Notes under the pieces: model-generated
What the model was told of the DNA's origin: nothing
Databases searched by the model: none
What the model saw: only the letters and a program-made list of their open reading frames with translations
In this document: positions 1-8,305 of the stretch, piece after piece
Numbering within the stretch: the stretch's first letter is position 1
Layout: every line of letters starts with the position of its first letter
Made by a program: the position numbers and the translations under genes
Assembly: GCA_021155205.1 (NCBI GenBank)
Contig: JAJNPS010000018.1
Location: 186,001 to 250,000 of the forward strand
Length of the DNA stretch: 64,000 bases
Direction: 5' to 3'
From: Rhodobacterales bacterium
GTDB taxonomy: Bacteria; Pseudomonadota; Alphaproteobacteria; Rhodobacterales; Rhodobacteraceae

Positions 1-552
1 GCCGACGCGGATGTGGCTGGCTGCAACCCGCGCCACCACCGCCCCAGGCAATCCGCCCGCCTCGCGCCAGACGGTTTCGCCGGTTTTGACGACGGCCAGC
101 GACCGTGTGGTAGGGATGCAGAGCGCGTGCATCGCTTCGGAGATCAGGTATTCCCGCAGCATCGGGCCAAGCACCGCCTTGCCATCGCCGCCGCGTGAAA
201 ACGGCGTGCGGCCGGACCCTTTCAGCTGGATATCCCAACGACAGCCCGTGGGATCAACATGTTCGCCCAGCAAATGCGCGCGCCCGTCACCCAACTGCGG
301 GGAAAAGCCGCCGAACTGGTGGCCCGCATAGGCCAGGGCAAGGGGATCGGCGCCATTCGGCAGGGCGGCTCCGGAGAACCATCGCGCGGCGCTGTCGCGC
401 AAGGCTTCAACGTCGAGACCAAGCGACCGGGCCAGCGTCTCGTTCAGCACGACCAGTTTCGGATCGCGCGCCACATCCGGGGCCAGCCGCAGGTAGGCCC
501 CCGGCAGGGCGCGCGCGTAAGAGTGGTCGAAATTGAAAACGGGGCGATCCAT
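1..552 (-). CDS. selO: Protein adenylyltransferase SelO (YdiU family), N-terminal part; 3' end outside window
   Basis: The minus-strand frame is open from an ATG at 552 to the window edge (184 codons), so only the N-terminal third is present. SelO is a pseudokinase-fold enzyme that transfers AMP to protein hydroxyl groups. The recognisable family segments are the opening [14 protein letters not shown], the block [19 protein letters not shown] near residues 83-101, and [15 protein letters not shown] near residue 114, which belongs to the nucleotide-binding region. All conserved blocks expected in this part are present and nothing looks damaged. It lies 54 bp upstream of the lolD stop region on the same strand but is probably a separate unit. 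The assignment rests on these family blocks; the catalytic C-terminal half cannot be inspected. Confidence 0.9.
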   Translation of the reverse strand, partial: MDRPVFNFDHSYARALPGAYLRLAPDVARDPKLVVLNETLARSLGLDVEALRDSAARWFSGAALPNGADPLALAYAGHQFGGFSPQLGDGRAHLLGEHVDPTGCRWDIQLKGSGRTPFSRGGDGKAVLGPMLREYLISEAMHALCIPTTRSLAVVKTGETVWREAGGLPGAVVARVAASHIRVG

Positions 553-606
553 GGCGGCCTGCCTTTCGCTATCGGATATGGCCCCGCAGCGCGTCAAGGG
601 CAAGCG

Positions 607-1290
607 TCAGGTCGGCACGACCCGGCCTTGATCCAGCCGCACCACCCGGTCCATCCGGGCCGCCAGGTCCAGATTGTGCGTGGCGATCAGCGCGGACAAC
701 CCGGTGGCCCGCACCACCTCCATCAGGACGCCGAAGACCTGATCGGACGTCGCGGGATCAAGGTTTCCGGTCGGCTCATCCGCCAGCAAAAGACGCGGCC
801 CGTTGGCAAGTGCACGGCAGAACGCCACCCGCTGCTGTTCGCCCCCTGACAGCGCGGCCGGACGGTGCGTGGCGCGGGCGGCCACGCCCACACTGTCCAG
901 CAAGTCACGCGCGCGCCGCGTCGCTGCCGGTTCGGCCACGCCATTGGCCAGTTGCGGCAGCACGATGTTTTCGAGCGCGGAAAATTCCGGCAGCAGGTGG
1001 TGGAACTGGTAGATGAACCCCACTTCGGCCCGGCGCATCGCGGTGCGGCCACGCTCGGACAGGTCCGAGACCGCCTGCCCGCCGATCGCAACGGCCCCCT
1101 TGTCCGCCGTGTCCAAGAGGCCTGCGATGTGCAGCAAAGTGGATTTGCCCGCACCAGACGGGGCGACCAGCGCCACAACCTCACCCTTCGCCAGCGTCAG
1201 ATCGATCCCGCGCAGTACCTGGATTTCCGACGGCTTTCCGTGGTTGTACCCTTTTTCAACGCCGGTCAGCGTCAGCACCGCCTCATTCAT
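607..1290 (-). CDS. lolD: Lipoprotein-releasing ABC transporter ATP-binding protein LolD
   Basis: This is a 227-residue ABC ATPase, the usual LolD length. It powers release of outer-membrane lipoproteins from the inner membrane to the carrier LolA. Visible motifs are Walker A APSGAGKST (residues 43-51), the Q-loop region YQFHHLLPEFSALEN (about 94-108) that is typical of LolD, the signature LSGGEQQRVA (147-156), and Walker B LLLADEPTGNLD (about 167-178). The ATG overlaps the last codons of the upstream permease gene by 8 bp, so the two are translationally coupled. The first Walker A residue is Ala rather than Gly, which I believe is common in alphaproteobacterial LolD. Confidence 0.95.
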   Translation of the reverse strand: MNEAVLTLTGVEKGYNHGKPSEIQVLRGIDLTLAKGEVVALVAPSGAGKSTLLHIAGLLDTADKGAVAIGGQAVSDLSERGRTAMRRAEVGFIYQFHHLLPEFSALENIVLPQLANGVAEPAATRRARDLLDSVGVAARATHRPAALSGGEQQRVAFCRALANGPRLLLADEPTGNLDPATSDQVFGVLMEVVRATGLSALIATHNLDLAARMDRVVRLDQGRVVPT

Positions 1291-2566
1291 AGCGCAGCGC
1301 CTCGACCGGGTTCATGCGCGCGGCGCGGCGGGCGGGGAACAGGGTCACGATGAAGGAAAGACCCAGCGACAGGGCAATCGCCGATGCCACATCCCCCCAT
1401 TGCAGTTTGGCCGGCAGCGCGTAAATGCCCCGGATCGACGGGTCCCAGATGTCGGCCCCGCCCATCCAGTTCACGACCGCGACGATGTCCTCGATGTAGA
1501 TCGCGAAGAGACAGCCCAGCACCACCCCCAACGCGGTCCCGAGCAGCCCGGTGAAGGCGCCGCACAGGAAGAATATGCGCATCACCGACCCCTCGGTCAG
1601 GCCCATGGTGCGCAGGATGCCGATGTCGCGCCCCTTGTTCTTGACCAGCATGATCAGGCCCGACACGATGTTCATCGCCGCGATCAGGACCAGGATCGAC
1701 AGGATGACCTTCATCACGTTGTCCTCGATGGTCAAAGCCCTAAGAAACGCGCCGGAACTGTCCTTCCAGGTCCAGAGCAGCGCCTGCGGTCCGGCGGCGG
1801 CCAAAAGGGGTCCGGCATAGGCGTCTATGTCGTCGGGATTGCCGACCATGACCTCAAACTCGTCGGCCAGGCCTTCGCGGTTGAAGAAGGCCTGCGCCTT
1901 GGCAAAAGGCATGTAAAGTCGTGTACGATCAATGTCATACCGCCCGGCGGTGAAGATATATACGACCTCGAACGCATTCACGCGCGGGCTGGTGCCAAAG
2001 GCGGTCTTGACGCCATCGGGCGCGATCACGCGGACGCGGTCGCCGACTGTCACACCGATTTCACGCGCAAGACCCGATCCGATCGCGATGCCGTCGTTGA
2101 ACCGCTCGATATCGCCATAGGCGTTGGCGCCAATGCCAACGCGCGGGATGGTCTTCAGATCTTCCAGCGACAGCCCATAGACATCCGCGCCCCGCGTCCC
2201 TTGCGTCGACGTGATCATCACCTGACCCCGGATCAGCGGGGCCGCACGGGTGACGCCCGGCACCTTGGCGAGTGCTGCGGCCACTTCGGCATAGTTCGGA
2301 AAAGCCTTGACCACGCGCCCCTCGGCATCCGTCGTGCCTGCCGAATAGACCGACACATGCGCGTTGGTGCCCAGGATGGTGTCCACGAACTCGGCCCGGA
2401 ACCCCGCACGGACCGCCAGCGTCACGATCAGCGCAAACACCGCCAGCGTGATCCCGACAAGGCTGATCCAGGTCATCACCGAAATGCCGCCCTCGGCGCG
2501 GCGGGCGCGCAGATAGCGCCAGGCGATCATGAATTCGAAACGCGAAAACGGGGCGGTCTGGGCCAA
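1283..2566 (-). CDS. lolC: Lipoprotein-releasing ABC transporter permease LolC/LolE
   Basis: A 427-residue inner-membrane permease with the FtsX/MacB architecture. It has one transmembrane helix near residues 30-50 (SLVGITLAVFALIVTLAV), a large periplasmic domain, and three C-terminal helices (about 285-310, 330-360, 380-405). The C-terminal ending ARRAARMNPVEALRYE is the standard LolC/E tail. It presumably dimerises and works with LolD immediately downstream. Alphaproteobacteria often have a single LolC/E protein rather than two, so the C or E letter is nominal. Its start at 2566 lies inside the open frame of a TetR remnant (2527-2940), so the original upstream neighbour has been lost. Confidence 0.92.
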   Translation of the reverse strand: MAQTAPFSRFEFMIAWRYLRARRAEGGISVMTWISLVGITLAVFALIVTLAVRAGFRAEFVDTILGTNAHVSVYSAGTTDAEGRVVKAFPNYAEVAAALAKVPGVTRAAPLIRGQVMITSTQGTRGADVYGLSLEDLKTIPRVGIGANAYGDIERFNDGIAIGSGLAREIGVTVGDRVRVIAPDGVKTAFGTSPRVNAFEVVYIFTAGRYDIDRTRLYMPFAKAQAFFNREGLADEFEVMVGNPDDIDAYAGPLLAAAGPQALLWTWKDSSGAFLRALTIEDNVMKVILSILVLIAAMNIVSGLIMLVKNKGRDIGILRTMGLTEGSVMRIFFLCGAFTGLLGTALGVVLGCLFAIYIEDIVAVVNWMGGADIWDPSIRGIYALPAKLQWGDVASAIALSLGLSFIVTLFPARRAARMNPVEALRYE

Positions 2567-2940
2567 GGCGCTGCTCTGTTTTTGTGGGCTTTTGATTGGC
2601 GCGCAGACTGGACGCGCCGGGGGGCCGCGTCAAGGTCGCGACGGGCGCGGGTTCTGGGCGCGCGTTTGCGGATCGCGTCCTTGGCATGGGAAAGGGGCGC
2701 CTTTGCCCCGAACATCCGCGTCGTTGCCCACACCCCTTCAAGGAGCAGATAGACGCCCTCGGCCACCGCCGCCGGATCGGCGTGACCCTCGCGCGATGCC
2801 AGGTCGGTCAGCCGCGCCAGCGCGCGTTCCTTGACGCCCAGCGCCGCCGCATGGGCAGGATGCGCAGGGTCGACAAATTCGGCCGCCGCCCCCTGATAGG
2901 CGCCGCCAGGGCACCAGGGCTGCCGCGCAATGTCCACCAT
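2527..2940 (-). pseudogene. TetR-family regulator, C-terminal domain remnant
   Basis: The first ~80 residues of this frame match the C-terminal ligand-binding half of TetR-type repressors. Examples are the segment GGAYQGAAAEFVDPAHPAHA and the helix with AEGVYLLLEGVWATTRMFG. The N-terminal helix-turn-helix, about 100 residues, is absent: two codons before the ATG at 2940 there is a TAG (minus-strand 2946-2944), and no HTH is found in any nearby frame. The tail after about residue 85 is arginine-rich, unlike the family, and runs 40 bp into lolC, suggesting that the natural stop was also lost. It cannot bind DNA as it stands. I infer a deletion that removed the N-terminal halves of this gene and of a divergent reductase gene. 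Confidence 0.75.
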
Positions 2941-2947
2941 CGCCTAG

Positions 2948-3244
2948 GCAAGGGCGATCAGTGGCCGGGGGCCGTCGGCGGGGGCGGCCAATCTTGCGGT
3001 AAAGGTGCTGGTTGACGTCGCCAACCCCTTGGATTTCTCGGCCGGGATGCCGCCCTTCAACGCACGGGACTATGCCGGGCCAACCAGCCTTGGCGAAAAA
3101 ATTCAGGCGGCCTGTCGCGACACCCATGTGGTCAAGGACTTGCACCCCGACATGAACGGCGGCGACCGGAGTGATGAGGACCGTTTGCAAGAGGTGGTCT
3201 GGGCCTGGGATCAGATCAAGGACAGCCGGTATTTCAGGGAGTGA
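2948..3244 (+). pseudogene. Chimeric remnant: NADPH-dependent (F420-type) reductase fragment joined to a J-domain protein tail
   Basis: The open frame after a TAG at 2945-2947 has two unrelated parts. About 2981-3136 matches the middle of the NADPH-dependent F420 reductase-like family (GAANLAVKVLVDVANPLDF, then SLGEKIQ and DTHVVK). The N-terminal Rossmann glycine motif and the C-terminus are missing. From about 3137 the frame becomes DLHPDMNGGDRSDEDRLQEV, the C-terminal end of the small J-domain proteins that I recall sitting just upstream of cobS in Rhodobacteraceae; it keeps the HPD tripeptide. A GTG at 3005 could start a 79-residue product, but neither half would be functional. Together with the TetR remnant this records at least two deletions. 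The J-domain assignment is strong by pattern, and the reductase assignment is strong for the VDVANPLDF block. Confidence 0.72.
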
Positions 3245-3395
3245 CGGGGGATGTCATGGAAATGTTACGCAAGGTCTTGTTTTCCTGACCATATGGTTCG
3301 AATTTTCCAAGCTTTGGGGCCTTGACGCCCCCCCTTGGTTGTTACAGTCGGTTGGAGTTCAATCCTAACGATCCGACTTGATTCTGTGGGGGTTC

Positions 3396-3839
3396 ATGCG
3401 AGTTCGTTTTTTGCCTTGGGTTGCAATTGGATTTTTTCTGGCGGCAGGTTCCGTTAATGCGGACAGCGATTGTGAAACGCCAATTGGGCCAGAGACTGCT
3501 TTAGAGTCCGGCATTTCAGCAATTTTTGCGGCCCACGCAGGCACGGCGTATTCGTCGGTTGACGGCCGTACTTTAGGACCCGTTACCTATCTTGGGATTG
3601 AAGATTTCCTCGCGAGGAATCCAGATTGCTGCTCATTTTCGACGCGTGGAGAAGATGGATTTGCGCCCACTCCAGAATGGCAAGAGAAAAACTCGTTCTA
3701 TGGGTTTGTCAGCGCAACATTCAAAGCCTACTACACGAAGGACGGCGACACCTTGAAGGAGGTCGCGACAACCAATGAGGTTGCGATAACCACTTGTGGA
3801 AAGGCCATCTGGTACAATATCGACCATGATAATTGGTAA
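3396..3839 (+). CDS. Small secreted protein of unknown function
   Basis: The predicted precursor is 147 residues starting at ATG 3396, preceded by a GGGGG ribosome site. A TTG at 3378 would add six residues but is a poorer start. The first ~22 residues form a Sec signal peptide (MRVRFLPWVAIGFFLAAG, cleavage probably after SVNA). The mature part contains four cysteines (DCE, PDCCS, TTCGK), compatible with disulfides in the periplasm or outside. I do not recognise the family. The C-terminal pattern with ATTNEVAITTCGKAIWYN resembles uncharacterised envelope proteins with a Cys-Gly near the end. It ends 18 bp before an RTX-repeat gene and shares its visibly lower GC content, so the two probably arrived and are expressed together. 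Confidence 0.7.
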   Translation: MRVRFLPWVAIGFFLAAGSVNADSDCETPIGPETALESGISAIFAAHAGTAYSSVDGRTLGPVTYLGIEDFLARNPDCCSFSTRGEDGFAPTPEWQEKNSFYGFVSATFKAYYTKDGDTLKEVATTNEVAITTCGKAIWYNIDHDNW

Positions 3840-3857
3840 CGCAAAGGAGGATTTGAT

Positions 3858-5078
3858 ATGACCCTACCCGCGCTCAGCAACACAATAAAGACCTACCTAT
3901 ACGGATCGGCGAGCGTGCCAGACAATTTCGTAAATGGCCTGTTAATTCGTCCCGATGATACCTACAGCCAAATAAATGGTGTCAGCGCCCAGCAGTTCAT
4001 GACAGGTCCTGGCAGATTTGCTCTTGCATCTTCGTTCACGATCGTCGGGGATTTCTTTGACGATGTGAACGGCTATGACGTCTCGCTACTCTTCGCCGGG
4101 CAGGCTGGCAATGAGATCCGCCTGACAAAGGAACAGTGGGCGAATGTGCTAGGGCTTGGGGACACCTTTTACGGACTCTCCATCGATCACAAAGACTTTA
4201 ATGATGGGCAAGACAACTTTGCAGATAGGGTTTTCCTTTGGGGTAATACGTCTTTCCAAATTTCTGATGCGAAGTTTGTTGTAACGCGGACATTGAACCC
4301 GGATGGGACATATAACTATTCGAGGTCAATAGAGGATTTCGCCGTTCTGCCGCGAAAAGAAAATTTTGACTTTGTTTCTATCGATGGGACCACAACGCAA
4401 ACTCAGCTTGTGTCTCAGCATGCCATCGACCCTTCGGGGATTGGCCGAAAGGTGGATATTGCATTTGTAGATGATATCGCTCGTGAAACTTTTACTGAGG
4501 CTGATTATTGGAGCGATGTACAGGCGTTTGGCGATCTTGGATATGCGAAATTCGAGTTGAACATACCGAGACAACTCCAGCTTCAAAACGGCGTTCAGGA
4601 AATATTTGATGCTCTTTTCTCTGGGGGCATCACGGCTGCCGTCGCTGCAGACAAACTGATCGTATATGGAACCGATGAGAGCGATACATTTTCGCAGTGG
4701 GTAACTCCCGCTGGGATCAACTTGCTGAAACAATATGAGGGCGTTGGCCCCTATTCCTTCCTCATGCCGCAATTTCAGCTTGCCCTTAACGGACTGGTCT
4801 ACCTCGCCGGGAGCGGAGATGACGTGGTGAATGCTACGTCTAAGGATGACGTCATCTTTGGCGGCCTCGGCGGAGATGAGCTATCGGGGAATGGCGGCGA
4901 CGACCTTATCTTCTTCGACGCTGAAGACACGAGCGTTAATGGCGGCTCCGGCCGCGATGTCGCATTTGCTTCAGGGGCCACTGGAGTTGCCTTCAGCTTC
5001 ATTGACTCCGACTCGAATCCGTTGTCGGCGGTGCCCATGCAGACACTTTCACTTTTGGCTCATCCGCCGAGGTTCTGA
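3858..5078 (+). CDS. RTX-type calcium-binding repeat protein, N-terminal part (gene broken by frameshift)
   Basis: This 406-codon frame starts at an ATG with a strong site, AAAGGAGG, 8 bp upstream. The first ~300 residues are an unrecognised domain rich in Asp, Asn and aromatic residues, with no signal peptide. This fits type I secretion. Residues ~315-370 carry glycine/aspartate nonapeptides of the hemolysin type (GSGDDVVNA, GGLGGDELSGNGGDDLIFF, GGSGRDVAF) that fold into a calcium-binding beta-roll. After residue ~388 the frame degenerates (MQTLSLLAHPPRF) and stops. The adjacent frame from 5021 onward reads VVGGAHADTFTFG and continues into a further repeat-containing ORF, so one base appears to be missing near 5019-5021. 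No type I transporter genes are nearby. The first half is AT-richer than the rest of the window. Confidence 0.75.
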   Translation: MTLPALSNTIKTYLYGSASVPDNFVNGLLIRPDDTYSQINGVSAQQFMTGPGRFALASSFTIVGDFFDDVNGYDVSLLFAGQAGNEIRLTKEQWANVLGLGDTFYGLSIDHKDFNDGQDNFADRVFLWGNTSFQISDAKFVVTRTLNPDGTYNYSRSIEDFAVLPRKENFDFVSIDGTTTQTQLVSQHAIDPSGIGRKVDIAFVDDIARETFTEADYWSDVQAFGDLGYAKFELNIPRQLQLQNGVQEIFDALFSGGITAAVAADKLIVYGTDESDTFSQWVTPAGINLLKQYEGVGPYSFLMPQFQLALNGLVYLAGSGDDVVNATSKDDVIFGGLGGDELSGNGGDDLIFFDAEDTSVNGGSGRDVAFASGATGVAFSFIDSDSNPLSAVPMQTLSLLAHPPRF

Positions 5079-5854
5079 TGGCCGCGAGCGGTGACGAAGC
5101 CGACACATTCAACATCAGCTACGGTTCCGGCGAAGGTCCGCGCATCGTCTGGGGCGGTCTTGGTGCGGACATCATCTCGCTTTTGTCGCCAAACGGCGAT
5201 GCGAATGACAGCTGGATGACTCCGGCGGGCATTCTGGCCGTGACAGTGTCGGGGCTGACGGCCAGCAGTTTTGCGGCGCTAACGATCGACATGCTCGGGC
5301 TTGGGTCCATCGATCTGGCCAAGCTGGCGGTCATCGTGCTCAACCCCGGCGAAGACGATCAGTTTTTTGTCGACGGGCAGGCCATTAATGAAACGCTGAT
5401 GGCAGGCGACCCAGCCTTGCAGGCAAACGATGGTGGCACGGTCTTTGAGACGCAGGCATCGACCTGGCTTGGCGACGAACTGGATATCCAAGCCATCTTC
5501 GAGGACGGGTATTCCTACACGACAAGTCACAACGTGAACTTCTACGAACTGGGCGGGCCCGGAGACGATAATTTCATCTACGTCAACGGTGCGGTTGTCG
5601 ATGAGGGCACATGGGGCATAATCTGGGGCAACGGCACCACGCCCGATGTCCAGATGGAATTGCAGGAAGCCAACGACTATGTCGAGAACTTCATCCCTGG
5701 GGTGGGCTGGTACGAGCCCGAGAACGATCAACCCTACGGGCCGTGGTATGCGGCAGGCGGCGCATTTTCGGGCACCGGTCTATCCGCAAGCGGAGCATTT
5801 GAAGCGTCGGCACCGGCAGCGCCCGATCTGTCCGCGTGGTTGAATGCGGCGTAA
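5078..5854 (+). CDS. RTX-type repeat protein, C-terminal part (downstream of frameshift)
   Basis: This is the continuation of the RTX protein in another frame. The ATG at 5078 gives 258 residues, but the coherent sequence is already open from about 5021 (GAHADTFTFGSSAEVL), which argues that this is not an independent gene. It contains beta-roll-like glycine/aspartate units (GSGEGPRIVWGGLGADII, GGPGDDNFIYVNG) and an Ala-rich C-terminus (SAPAAPDLSAWLNAA) that could carry a type I secretion signal. No ribosome site precedes 5078. If the frameshift is real, this part is probably not made. If it is a sequencing error or the shift is corrected, the full protein would be about 665 residues. Substrate or activity cannot be inferred. 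Confidence 0.6.
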   Translation: MAASGDEADTFNISYGSGEGPRIVWGGLGADIISLLSPNGDANDSWMTPAGILAVTVSGLTASSFAALTIDMLGLGSIDLAKLAVIVLNPGEDDQFFVDGQAINETLMAGDPALQANDGGTVFETQASTWLGDELDIQAIFEDGYSYTTSHNVNFYELGGPGDDNFIYVNGAVVDEGTWGIIWGNGTTPDVQMELQEANDYVENFIPGVGWYEPENDQPYGPWYAAGGAFSGTGLSASGAFEASAPAAPDLSAWLNAA

Positions 5855-5860
5855 GCCTCC

Positions 5861-6008
5861 TCACCCCGCCCGAAACACCAGCGCCGCCCCGTTCATGCAG
5901 TACCGCTTGCCGGTCGGCCTCTGTCAGGGTGACGCTGAAGCTTTCGCGCCGCGCCATCGGGGCGGCCGGTGCCGCCGCCACGGTGGTCATGAAAAGCCTG
6001 CGCTTCAT
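5861..6008 (-). pseudogene. msrB: Peptide-methionine (R)-S-oxide reductase remnant with internal deletion
   Basis: The minus strand starts with a twin-arginine-like leader, MKRRLFMTTVAAAPAAP, followed by SFSVTLTEADRQ, which fits the start of exported MsrB proteins (usually leader, then a VTLTEAEW-like segment). Shifting frame at about 5910, the sequence reads GKRYCMNGAALVFRAG and stops at 5861. This is the characteristic last 15-20 residues of MsrB, including the catalytic-cysteine strand RYCMNG. The ~110 residues in between, including the two CxxC zinc motifs, are missing. The gene is therefore an N-terminus fused out of frame to a C-terminus by deletion of about 330 bp. Read in one frame it continues past 5861 as nonsense to 5691. 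Confidence 0.72.
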
Positions 6009-6196
6009 CCTGTCCTCCCCCCCTGCTATGACCGAACCTGCCGCCGGACAACGCGAACCCGCAGCGACAAGCTGCCGCCTTCACGCCGTCGCGCTGCGGC
6101 GTCATCCCGCCCCATCCCCTTGAACCCCCCGGCGATATGTTCCAAACAACGCGAGGCCGCGCCTCGAGACGCGGATACGAAGGATTGGGCATAGGC

Positions 6197-7171
6197 ATGT
6201 TGGATCAGGCAAGAAAACCCACCGAAGACATCAGCGTCCGCGATGTCTTTGGCATCGACACCGACATGAAGGTGAAGGGGTTCGAGGACCGGTCCGACCG
6301 TGTGCCCGACATCGACACCACCTACAAGTTCGATCCCGACACCACCTTGGCGATTTTGGCGGGCTTTGCCTATAACCGCCGGGTGATGATCCAGGGCTAT
6401 CACGGCACCGGCAAATCCACCCATATCGAACAGACCGCCGCGCGGCTGAACTGGCCCTGCGTGCGGGTGAACCTCGACAGCCATATCAGCCGCATCGACC
6501 TGATCGGCAAGGACGCGATCAAGCTGCGCGATGGCAAGCAGGTGACGGAATTTCACGAAGGCATCCTGCCCTGGGCCCTGCGCAACCCCGTCGCCATCGT
6601 GTTCGACGAATACGATGCGGGCCGCGCGGACGTCATGTTCGTCATCCAGCGCGTGCTGGAACATGACGGCAAGCTGACGCTCTTGGACCAGAACGAGATC
6701 ATCACGCCCAACCCCTATTTCCGGCTGTTCGCCACGTCGAACACCGTGGGTCTGGGCGACACGACCGGCCTTTACCACGGCACCCAGCAGATCAACCAGG
6801 CGCAGATGGACCGCTGGTCGCTGGTCGCCACGCTGAACTACCTGTCCCACGACGCCGAGGCCGCGATCGTTCTGGCCAAGAACCCGCACTACAACACCGA
6901 AAAAGGCCGCAAGATGATCGGCCAGATGGTGACGGTTGCCGACCTGACCCGGACCGCGTTCATGAACGGCGACCTCTCCACCGTGATGAGCCCGCGGACG
7001 GTCCTGAACTGGGCGCAGAACAACGAGATTTTCCGCAATGTCGGCTATGCGTTCCGGCTGACCTTCCTCAACAAATGCGACGAGCTGGAGCGTCAGACCG
7101 TGGCCGAATTCTACCAGCGCTGCTTTGCCGAAGAACTGCCTGAATCCGCCGCCAGCATGGCGATGCGGTAG
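6197..7171 (+). CDS. cobS: Aerobic cobaltochelatase subunit CobS
   Basis: A 324-residue AAA+ ATPase of the cobaltochelatase CobN-CobS-CobT, which inserts cobalt into hydrogenobyrinate a,c-diamide in aerobic B12 synthesis. From the ATG at 6197 ([19 protein letters not shown]) the Walker A motif GYHGTGKST is at residues 67-75 and Walker B is VAIVFDEYD near 133-141. The sensor region [12 protein letters not shown] follows. The frame is open upstream to 6137, but the family N-terminus fits 6197; an AAGGA lies 14 bp upstream. It looks complete. Its partner cobT is 1.9 kb downstream on the same strand, separated by two unrelated genes, and the J-domain gene I would expect upstream survives only as a fragment. 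Confidence 0.96.
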   Translation: MLDQARKPTEDISVRDVFGIDTDMKVKGFEDRSDRVPDIDTTYKFDPDTTLAILAGFAYNRRVMIQGYHGTGKSTHIEQTAARLNWPCVRVNLDSHISRIDLIGKDAIKLRDGKQVTEFHEGILPWALRNPVAIVFDEYDAGRADVMFVIQRVLEHDGKLTLLDQNEIITPNPYFRLFATSNTVGLGDTTGLYHGTQQINQAQMDRWSLVATLNYLSHDAEAAIVLAKNPHYNTEKGRKMIGQMVTVADLTRTAFMNGDLSTVMSPRTVLNWAQNNEIFRNVGYAFRLTFLNKCDELERQTVAEFYQRCFAEELPESAASMAMR

Positions 7172-7181
7172 CGACCCCCCG

Positions 7182-8222
7182 ATGCGCGCACGGGCACTGG
7201 CAAACATCCTGCGCTCGAAACTCGGATATGCCGCCGATCTGGCATCTGCCGCCCGCCATCGTGAAGTGCTTGAGGCCGGATTTGTCGAGGCCGCGTCAAA
7301 ACTTTATATGCTTTCTGGGATGCTCGACCGTGTGACGGCAGGCGTGGCGGGCCACTCCACCCGCGAGGCGCAAATCGGCGTCGCCAGGGCCGAGACCTTT
7401 GATCATGCAGCGGTGATCCGGTACGTCCTGCAGGACTGCCTGATCCATCCCCGCGGGGTGGAATACAAGGGCGGGTCGCTGACCAACTCGCCTGGCCTGC
7501 GTCACCGCATTCCGACCGGCAGAATGTCACATTCCCGTGTTCGGCACTACTGCATGTCGAATGTAAGCCACAGGTACTTTGGCCACTGGCTTCGGGATTC
7601 CTGCACAACCGCCCTGCTGGCGCCGGATGCCAAGGACATCGTTCTTGATGGGCGGCCGGACTGGCCCGATACCGAAGCCTATGCACAGGCATTCGGACTT
7701 CCTACGCGCCCGGCCGGGGCGGAACGGGTCGACGAACTGCATGTCTATCAGGATTTTTCGCAAGGCATGTCCAAACGGGGGCGTTACGCCGAGCTGCGCG
7801 CACGCCTGCGGTCGGCCGTTCCCGTGACTGCCGGCGCACCGCGGCCCGTCTATCTGCGGCGCGGCGCGACCGGCGTGGCCCGGCGGATCGCTGATGAGGA
7901 TGCGTTCTGCGATGCACTTGCGGGCCACGGCTTTGACATCCTCGATCTTGCCAAAACCGGGTTCGCGGACCGCTACCGGACGCTGTCTGCGGCGACGGTC
8001 GTGGTCACGGTCGAAGGCAGTCAGGCCAATCACGCTTTCTTGGCGATGCCGACGGGCGCAAACTTTGTCAGTCTCATACCCGCCGACAGGTTCGGCATGA
8101 TCCAGCGTGGCGTCTGTCATGCCATGGGACTGCGCTACGGCTGTGTCGTCGTCAGTCCCGGAGCGAACGGCTACACGGTTGACGCAGGCGAGGTTTTGCG
8201 GACAGTCGACATGATGCGCTGA
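7182..8222 (+). CDS. Glycosyltransferase family 61 (DUF563) protein
   Basis: The product is about 346 residues from the ATG at 7182 (MRARALANILRSK), 10 bp after cobS. The first ~120 residues are variable. The family domain occupies about 120-345: the entry block NVSHRYFGHWLRDS, the central VYLRRGATGVARRIADEDAF (the place where GT61 proteins have an R/K-rich segment followed by NE/DE), and the C-terminal VVTVEGSQANHAFLAMPTGA, equivalent to the GPHGAGLTN-like nucleotide-sugar site. The usual GAGL is replaced by SQAN, which occurs in some relatives. No clear ribosome site is seen at 7182. GT61 enzymes act on surface polysaccharides, and the acceptor is unknown. It is an odd passenger between cobS and cobT, and a convergent terminator follows it. 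Confidence 0.8.
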   Translation: MRARALANILRSKLGYAADLASAARHREVLEAGFVEAASKLYMLSGMLDRVTAGVAGHSTREAQIGVARAETFDHAAVIRYVLQDCLIHPRGVEYKGGSLTNSPGLRHRIPTGRMSHSRVRHYCMSNVSHRYFGHWLRDSCTTALLAPDAKDIVLDGRPDWPDTEAYAQAFGLPTRPAGAERVDELHVYQDFSQGMSKRGRYAELRARLRSAVPVTAGAPRPVYLRRGATGVARRIADEDAFCDALAGHGFDILDLAKTGFADRYRTLSAATVVVTVEGSQANHAFLAMPTGANFVSLIPADRFGMIQRGVCHAMGLRYGCVVVSPGANGYTVDAGEVLRTVDMMR

Positions 8223-8258
8223 CGCTGGCGCATGCAACGGGATGGCCCCGCGACTTGC

Positions 8259-8284
8259 AAAAAGGGGCGGTCGCCCGCCCCTTT
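8259..8284. terminator. Bidirectional rho-independent terminator between convergent genes
   Basis: A perfect 10-bp inverted repeat, AAAGGGGCGG with a TCGC loop and CCGCCCCTTT, lies at 8261-8284. It has an extra A run on its left (8259-8262), so either strand reads a GC-rich hairpin followed by U residues. It sits between the end of the GT61 gene (8222, plus) and the end of the flavin reductase gene (8306, minus). Confidence 0.85.
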
Positions 8285-8305
8285 GCCCCACCTTGGTACC
8301 TGAAA

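Noticed and set aside
607..1290. LolD Walker A begins with Ala instead of Gly
   Set aside because: APSGAGKST keeps the GxGKST core and I believe it is the usual form in alphaproteobacterial LolD; not a sign of inactivation.
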